Positions 56,051 through 64,000 of a DNA stretch of 64,000 nt are shown in pieces. Position numbers and translations under genes: made by a program. This DNA comes from Rhynchospora pubera (lineage: Eukaryota > Streptophyta > Magnoliopsida > Poales > Cyperaceae): the NCBI GenBank assembly GCA_028095005.1, contig CM051459.1, positions 315,892,513-315,956,512 on the forward strand, written 5' to 3'. The first letter of the stretch is position 1, and each line of letters opens with the position of its first letter. The notes under the pieces were generated by a model, which was not told the origin of the DNA, did no database searches, and worked only from the letters and a program-made list of their open reading frames with translations.

Positions 56051-56433
56051 TGACACACCCCGAACCAAATCCGTTCCAGGGAGGACAACCCCCGCCACGT
56101 GTACACAGTCTGCTGCGCACACGTAAGGCTATAAAACAGTGTCACAGATACATAATCACAAATAAATATCACATAACAAAGGCATTGTTTGTTCATACAA
56201 CAAAAGACTGGTAAAATAGGCACATATCAAAATTTCCAGTCATCGTACAAACAAAACATAAAATAATGCACAGCGGATAAATACTATTCCAGCTCGGCTT
56301 GGTCTTCAGTCAAATCTCATCTGCTAAGTCCGCCAAACCTGAACCTGCTCCACAAATAATTATGTGGGCTGAGTACGCGAATACTCAGTGCAATAACAGG
56401 GTAACCAAAGATTCTGGTTAAACTAAAGTTAGA
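56051..56433 (-). mobile_element. 5' LTR of the chromovirus, truncated at the satellite array
   Basis: It is nearly identical to 47,536-47,920 of the 3' LTR up to AAACTAAAGTTAGAA. The sequence then switches abruptly to the satellite at about 56,434. Only ~380 bp of the ~3.9-kb LTR remains. Confidence 0.92.
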
Positions 56434-58022
56434 ATATTTGAGTATTTGAAGCGATTTTGCATTCGTTTTAAGTGATTTGATCACAATAATATATATTTAA
56501 GCTTTTTATTTTGTCTAGAATATGTTTATGGTATAACTTATTCAAAACGTTTGGATTATACATTGTAATTATACACATAATATGCAGATTTGAAAGATTC
56601 TGTGTATATTTGAGCATTTCAAGCGATGTTGCATTCATTTTAAGTCATTTGATCATAATAAGCTATATTTATGTTTTTTGTATAGTTTAGAATATGTTTA
56701 TGAACTCACTTATTCAAAACGATTGGATTATACATTGTAATTATGCACATGATGTGCAGATTTTACTGATTCTGAGTATATTTGAGCATTTCAAACGATT
56801 CTACTTTCATTTTAAGTCATTTGAACACAACAATCTATGTTTAAGCTCTTTATATAGACTAGAATATATTTATGGACTTACTTATTCAATATGTTTATAT
56901 TATACATTGTAATTAAGAAACATAATGTGCAGATTTTATAGATTCTGAGTATATTTGAGCATTTCAACCGATTTTGCATTAATATTAAGTCATTTGATCA
57001 CAATAATCTATTTTTAAGCTCTTTATATAGTATATAATTTTTTTATGAACCATTTATTCAAAACAATTGGATTATACATTGTAATTATTAATATAATTTG
57101 CAGAATTTACCGATTCTGAGTATATTTAAGAATTTCATGCGATTTTGCATTCATTTTAAGTTATTTGATGACAATAATCTATATTTATGCCCTTTATATG
57201 GTTTATAATATGTTTATGAACTCATTATTCAAAATGATTGGATTATACATTATAATTATTCACATAATTTGCAGATTTTACAAATTTTGAGTATATTTGA
57301 GCATTTCAAGCGATTTTAAATTCATTTTTAGTCATTTCATCTCAATATTCTATATTGATGCTCTTTATATAGTCTAGAATATATTTATGAACACACTTCT
57401 TTAAAAGCATTGTATTATACATTGTAATTTTTTACATAATGTGCAGATTTTTAAAGATTATGAGGTTATTTGAGCATTTCAAGCGATTTCACATTCATGT
57501 TAAGTGATTTGAATACAATAATATATATTTAAGCTCTTTGTTTTGTCTAGAATATATTTATGATATAACTTATTCAAAACAATTTGATTATAGTTTTGTA
57601 ATTATGCACATAATGCGCATATTTGAAAGATTCTGAGTATATTCGAGCATTTCAAGCAATTTTGCATTCATTTTAAGTCATTTGATCACAATAAACTATA
57701 TTTATGATTTTTATATAGTCTAGAATATGTTTTTACGAAACAATTGGATTATACATTGTAATTACGAATATAATATGCAGATTTTAAAGATTTTGAGTAT
57801 ATTTGAGCATTTCAATCGATCTGCATTCATTTTAACTCATTTAATCACAATAATCTATATTTATGCTCTTTATATAGTTTAGAATATGTTATGTGGTCAG
57901 TTATTCAAAAAAATTGGTTTATAAATTGTAATTATTTACATAATGCGCAGATTTTACAGATTCTAAGTATATTTGAGCATTTTAAGTGATTTGCATTCAT
58001 TTTAAGTCATTTGATCACAATA

Positions 58023-58547
<525 letters not shown>

Positions 58548-60365
58548 TTTGTATAGTCTAGATTATGTTTATGCGGTCAATTATTCAAAAAGATTGGTTT
58601 TATACATTGTAAGTATTCACATAATGTATTTTAAGCGATTTTGCTCTCATTTTAATGTATTCACATAATGTATTCTAAGTATATTTAAGCATTTTAAGCG
58701 ATTTGCATTCATTTTAAGTCATTTGATCACAATAATTTATATATATTGTAAGTATTCACATAATGTATCTAAGTATATTTGAGCATTTTAAGCGATTTGC
58801 ATTCATTTTAAGTCATTTGATCACAATAATTTATATATATTCTTTGTATAGTCTAGAATATGTTTATGCGGTCAATTATTCAAAAAGATTGGTTTTGTAC
58901 ATTGTAAGTATTTACAGATTCTGAGTATATTTTTGCATTTTAAGCGATTTTGCTCTAATTTTAAGTCTTTTGATCATAACAATCTATATTTAAGCTCTTT
59001 ATGTAGTCTAGAATATGTTTGTGAGCTCATAATTCAAAATGATTGGGTTATACATTGTAATTATTCACGTAATGTGTATAATATACAGATTCTGAGTATA
59101 TTTGATCTTTTCAAACGATTTTCCATTCAATTTAAGTCATTTGATAATAATCATCTATATTTAGGTTCTTTATGTAGTTTAGAATTTATTTATGAACACA
59201 CTTGTTTAAAATGATTGGATTATACATTGCATACACACATAATTTGCTGATTTTACAAATTCTGTGTATATTTTGGCATTTGAAGAGATTTTGCATTTAT
59301 TTTAAGTTATTTGATGACAATAATCTATATTTAAGCTCTTTATATAGTCTAGAATATGTTTTTGAGCTCACATATTCAGAACGATTGGATTATACATTGT
59401 AATTATTCACTTAATATACGGATTTTACAATTTCTGAGTATATTTGAGCATTTCAAATGATTTTGTATTCATTTTAAGTCATTTGACCAGAGTAATCTAT
59501 ATTTATGATCTTTATATAGTTTAGAATATGTTTCTGAACTAAGTTATTCAAAACGATTGGATTAAACATTGTAATTGCGCACATGATGTGAAAATTTTAA
59601 AGATTCTGAGTATATTGGAGCACTTGAAGCGATTTTGCATTCATTTTAAGTTATTTGATCACAATAATATATATTTAAGCTCTTTATATAGTCTAGAATA
59701 TGTTTATGATATCACTTATTTAAAACAATTGGATTATACATTGTAATTATGCACATAAAATTCAGATTTGAAAGATTCTGAGTATATTTAAGCATTTCAA
59801 TCGATTTTGCATTAATTTTAAATCATTTGATCACAATAATCTATATTTAAGCTCTTTATATAGTCTAGAATATGTTTACGATATCACTTATTTAAAACAA
59901 TTGGATTATACATTGTAATTATGCACATAAAATTCAGATTTGAAAGATTCTGAGTATATTTAAGCATTTCAATCGATTTTGCATTAATTTTAAGTCATTT
60001 GATCGCAATAATCTATATTTATGCTCTTTATATTGTGTAAATATGTTTATGAGCTCAATTATTCGAAACGATTAGATTATACATTGTAATTATTCACATA
60101 TTGTGCAGATTTTACAGATTCTGAGTATATTTGAGCATTTGAAGCGATTTTGCATTCATTTTAAGTTGTTTGATCACAATAATCTATATTTATGTCCTTT
60201 ATATAGTCTAGAATATGTTTATGAGGTCAAGTATTAAAAAAGATTGGTTTATACATTGTAATTATTCACATAATGTACAGATTTCACAAATTCTCAGTAT
60301 ATTTGAGCATTTTAAGCGATTTTGTGTTCAAAATAAGTCATTTAATCATGATAATCTATATTTAA

Positions 60366-61214
60366 GGAAAAATTAGATATAACCCCCTCTAAACTTTGGT
60401 AATTAGATATAACCTCTTACAAACATTAAAATTAGATATAACACCCTATAATCTTTGTAGTAATGGAAATAAACCCCTTTTGATTAAATTCAACTTTCTT
60501 TAAAAATTAATTTTCACATCATAAGACATAAATACCCTTACTCTCTTCCCCTTCCACCATGTCTTTTCATTTTCCCTCATTTCTCCGTGCATCTATAAAA
60601 AAAAAAAAGTGATATGCAATTTAATATTCTCCTCTCTTTATGCCAGACCTTAGAAAGGGCTAAAAGGAGGACAAAATATGAACGGAAATATGGATAAGAT
60701 GCGGCCTCGCATTGCATATTTAATTTATATGCTTATTGTCTTATATTTATTTTTTTGCGATAAAAGGAAGACTTTTTTTTTTGGCATAACAAGCTAATAA
60801 ACGTGAAAATTGTACTAAAAGTTTGTAGTGGTACTCTATGAGTTTAGCACCGTAGCAATTATCATCTATGGTATTATTTGTGCGAGAGAGATGTACCCTA
60901 GATATATACTGATATAGAAAGAAAATCTCTAGTTTAAGAAACAACAAATTGGATATCACTTATTTTGATGTTTTGATGAATGGCATTGGAGCAAAACGAC
61001 AACGAAACAACAAGCAGAAAGGGAAGAAAGCAGGGGTACTTTTGTCCATGATGTAAAATATATATATATATTTTAGTTTAAAAAGGTTTGAATTTAATCA
61101 AAAGGGGTTATTTCCTTTACTACAAAGATTATAGGGTGTTATATCTAATTTAAATGTTTATAGGGGGTTATATCCAATTACCAAAGTTTAGAGGGGGTTA
61201 TATCTAATTTTCCC
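60366..61214. mobile_element. 849-bp non-autonomous MULE-type element in the satellite
   Basis: Terminal inverted repeats of about 140 bp start GGAAAAATTAGATATAACCC and end with the complement of GGGAAAATTAGATATAACCC. An exact 9-bp target duplication, TATATTTAA, lies at 60357-60365 and 61215-61223 and is part of the satellite monomer. Inside the arms the phrase ATTAGATATAAC recurs three times. No transposase. Confidence 0.9.
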
Positions 61215-64000
61215 TATATTTAAACTCTTTATATAGTTTAGAATATGTTTCTGAACTCACTTATTCCAAACAATTGGGTTATACATTATAATTATTCACA
61301 TAATATATGGATTTTACAATTTCTGAGTATATTTGAGCATTTCAAACGATTTGGTATTCTTTATAAGTCATTTGACCACAGTAATCTATATTTATGATCT
61401 TTATATAGTTTAGAATATGTTTCTAAACTAAGTTATTCAAAACGATTGGATTATACATTGTAATTGCGCAAATGGTCTGAATATTTTAAAGATTCTGAGT
61501 ATATTGAAGCATTTCAAGTGATTTTGCATTCATTTTAAGTTATTTTATCACAATAATCTCTATTTAAGCTATTTATATAGTCTAAAATATGTTTATGAGC
61601 TCAATTATTCAAAACGATTGGATTATACATTGTAATTATTCACATAATGTGCTTATTATACATATTCTATGTTTATTTGAGCATTTCAATTGATTTTGCA
61701 TTCATTTTAAGTTATTTGATAACAATATTATATATTTAAGCTCTTTATATAGTTTAGAATATGTTTATGAGCTAAATTATTCAAAACAATTGGATTATAT
61801 ATTGTAATTCGTTTTAAGTGATTTGAGCGCTTCGAGCAATTTTGCATTCGTTTTAAGTGATTTGATCACAATAATATATATTTAAGCTCTTTATTTTATC
61901 TAGAATATGTTTAGGATATAAATTACTCAAAACGATTGGACTATACATTGTAATTATGCACATGATGTGCAGATTTGGAAGATTCTAAGTATATTTCAGC
62001 ATTTAAGGCTATTTTGCATTCATTTTAATTCATTTGATCTCAATAATCTAAATTTAGCCTCTTTATATAGTCTAGAATATGTTTATGAACTCAGTTATTC
62101 AAAAATATTGGACTATACACTGTAATTATGCTCAAAATTTGCAAATTTTATAGATTCTGAGTATATTTGAGCATTTCAAGCGATTTTTGCATTCAATTTG
62201 AGACATTTGTTCATGATAATGTATATATTTAAGCTCATTAATGATTGGATTATTTATTGTAATTACACAAATAATGTACAAATTTTAAATATTCTGTGTA
62301 TATTTGGGTATTTCAAGAGATTTTATATTCACTTTAAGTCATATTGTTGACAATAATCTATATTTAAGCTCTTTATATAGTCTAGAATATGTTTATGAGC
62401 TCACATATTTAAAACGATTGGATAAGACATTGTAATTATTCACATAATATACAGATTTTACAATTTGTGAGTTTATTTGAGCATTTCAAACGATTTCGTA
62501 TTCATTTTTTTAAGTCATTTGACCACAGTAATCTATAACTAAGCTCTTTATAAAGTTTAGAATATATTTATGAGTTCAATTATTCAAAACGATTGGATTG
62601 TACATTGTAATTATTCACATAATAGGCAGCTTTTACAGATTCTGAATATATTTGAGCATTTCAAGCGATTTTGTATTCATTTTAAGTCATTTGATCACAA
62701 TAATGTATATTTAAGCTCTTTATATAGTCTAGAATATGTTATGATATCATATATTCAAAACGATTGGATAATAAATTGTAATTATGCAAATAATGTTCAG
62801 ATTTTAAAGATTCTGAGTATATTTGAGCATTTTAAGCGATTTTGCATTAATTTTAAGTTATTTGATCACAATAATCTATATTTAAGCTTCTAATATTGTG
62901 TAGAATATTTTTATGTGCTCAATTATTCAAAACGATTGGATTATACATTGTAATTATTCACGTATTGTGCAGATTTTACAGATTCTGAGTGTATTTGAGC
63001 ATTTGAAAAGATTTTGCATTCATTTTAAGTCATTTGATTACAATAATCTATATTTATGCTCTTTATATAGTCTAGAATATGTTTATGAGCTCAATTATTC
63101 AAAACGATTGGATTATACATTGTAATTATTCACATAATGTGCATACTTTACAGATAATAAATTTCTTTGAACATTTCAATCGATTTTCCATTCATTTTAA
63201 GTCATCTGATCACAATAATCTATATTTAAACTCTTCATATAGTCTAGAATATATTTGTGAGCTCACATATTCAAAACGATTGGATTATACATTGTAATTA
63301 TTCACATAATGTGCAGATTTTACCGATTCTTAGTATATTTAAGCATTTCAAGCAATTTTGCATTCATTTTAAATAATTTGATCATAATCTTCTATATTTA
63401 AGATCTTTATATTGTCATGAATATGTTTATGAACTTACTTATTCTAAACGATTGCATTATAAATTATAATTACACACATTATATGTAGATTTTAAAAGTT
63501 CTGAGTATATTTGAGCATTTCAAGCAATTTTGCATTTATTTAGGTCATTTGATCAGAATAATCTATAATTAATCTCTTTATAAAGTCTAGAATATGCTTA
63601 GGAGTTTAATTATTCAAAACGATTGGATTGTACTTTGTAATTATTCACATAATATGCAGCTTTTACAGATTCTGAGTATATTTGTGCCTTTCAATCGATT
63701 TTACATTCATTTTTAAGTCATTTGATCACAATAATAATGTATATTTAAGCTTTTTATATTGTCTAGATTATGTTTATGAGATCACTTATTCAAAACGATT
63801 GGATTATATATTGTAATTATGCAAATAATTTTCAGATTTTAATGATTCTGAGTATATTTGAGCATTTCATTCAATTTTGCATTAATTTTAAGTCCTTTGA
63901 TCACAATAAACTATATTTAAGCATTTTATATTGTGTAAAATATGTTTATTAGTTCAATTATTCAAAACGATTGGATTATACAATTTAATTATTCACATAT

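Overview
This window is nuclear DNA of a flowering plant, probably a dicot, from a repeat-filled pericentromeric-like region. I infer this from degenerate Ty1/copia and Ty3/gypsy retroelements, MULE-like and Helitron-like DNA transposons, a mitochondrial-looking insert and a ~172-bp AT-rich satellite array. I find no intact cellular gene. The only host-gene-like material is a broken multi-exon fragment near 44.3-46.2 kb.

Layout. 0.4-1.1 kb: 3' end of a copia element (minus). 1.1-3.6 kb: truncated MULE-like copy A, itself split by a small transposon with a 9-bp target duplication. 4.1-5.8 kb: Sirevirus-type gag fragment (minus). 5.8-6.9 kb: Tat-like gypsy LTR (plus). 6.9-8.7 kb: MULE-like copy B. 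9.1-9.6 kb: gypsy RT/RNase H remnant. 10.2-18.05 kb: Sirevirus-type copia element with 5' LTR, PBS, deleted gag, broken pol and an extra 3' ORF. 18.2-24.3 kb: a second copia element with gag-pol, 3' UTR and 3' LTR but no visible 5' LTR. 24.3-27.1 kb: non-coding DNA with three tandem repeats. 27.4-43 kb: a minus-strand Tat-like gypsy element with RT, a very long acidic ORF, gag, an upstream ORF, a PBS and a long repeat-filled LTR/leader containing a mitochondrial-like insert. 44.3-47.4 kb: gene fragment and a Helitron-type 3' end. 47.5-56.4 kb: minus-strand chromovirus (Tekay/Del type) with a ~3.9-kb 3' LTR, nearly open gag-pol and a truncated 5' LTR. 56.4-64 kb: satellite array with a foldback element in a (TA)n tract and a MULE-type element.

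Most interesting signal. Two Tat-like LTRs, on opposite strands and about 35 kb apart, each carry clustered hairpins 190-440 nt downstream of the TATA box. Within a cluster the apical loop is nearly invariant while the stems differ and still pair. Three loop families occur at these distances (6.56-6.63, 6.68-6.78 and 41.6-42.3 kb). A fourth pair with one compensatory base-pair change lies near the PBS (37.68-37.96 kb). This argues for selection on RNA structure in the leader, possibly for packaging or dimerisation, and would need an alignment-based covariation test. A related theme is dense short palindromes in both copia elements: GCGTTGTACAACGC-like doublets in one and CAGCGGGCCGCTG-like units in the other.

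Almost every coding region carries stops, frameshifts or deletions. Elements are called as pseudogenes unless stated. Coordinates of LTR outer ends are approximate unless a terminal dinucleotide, PBS, PPT or target duplication is given.
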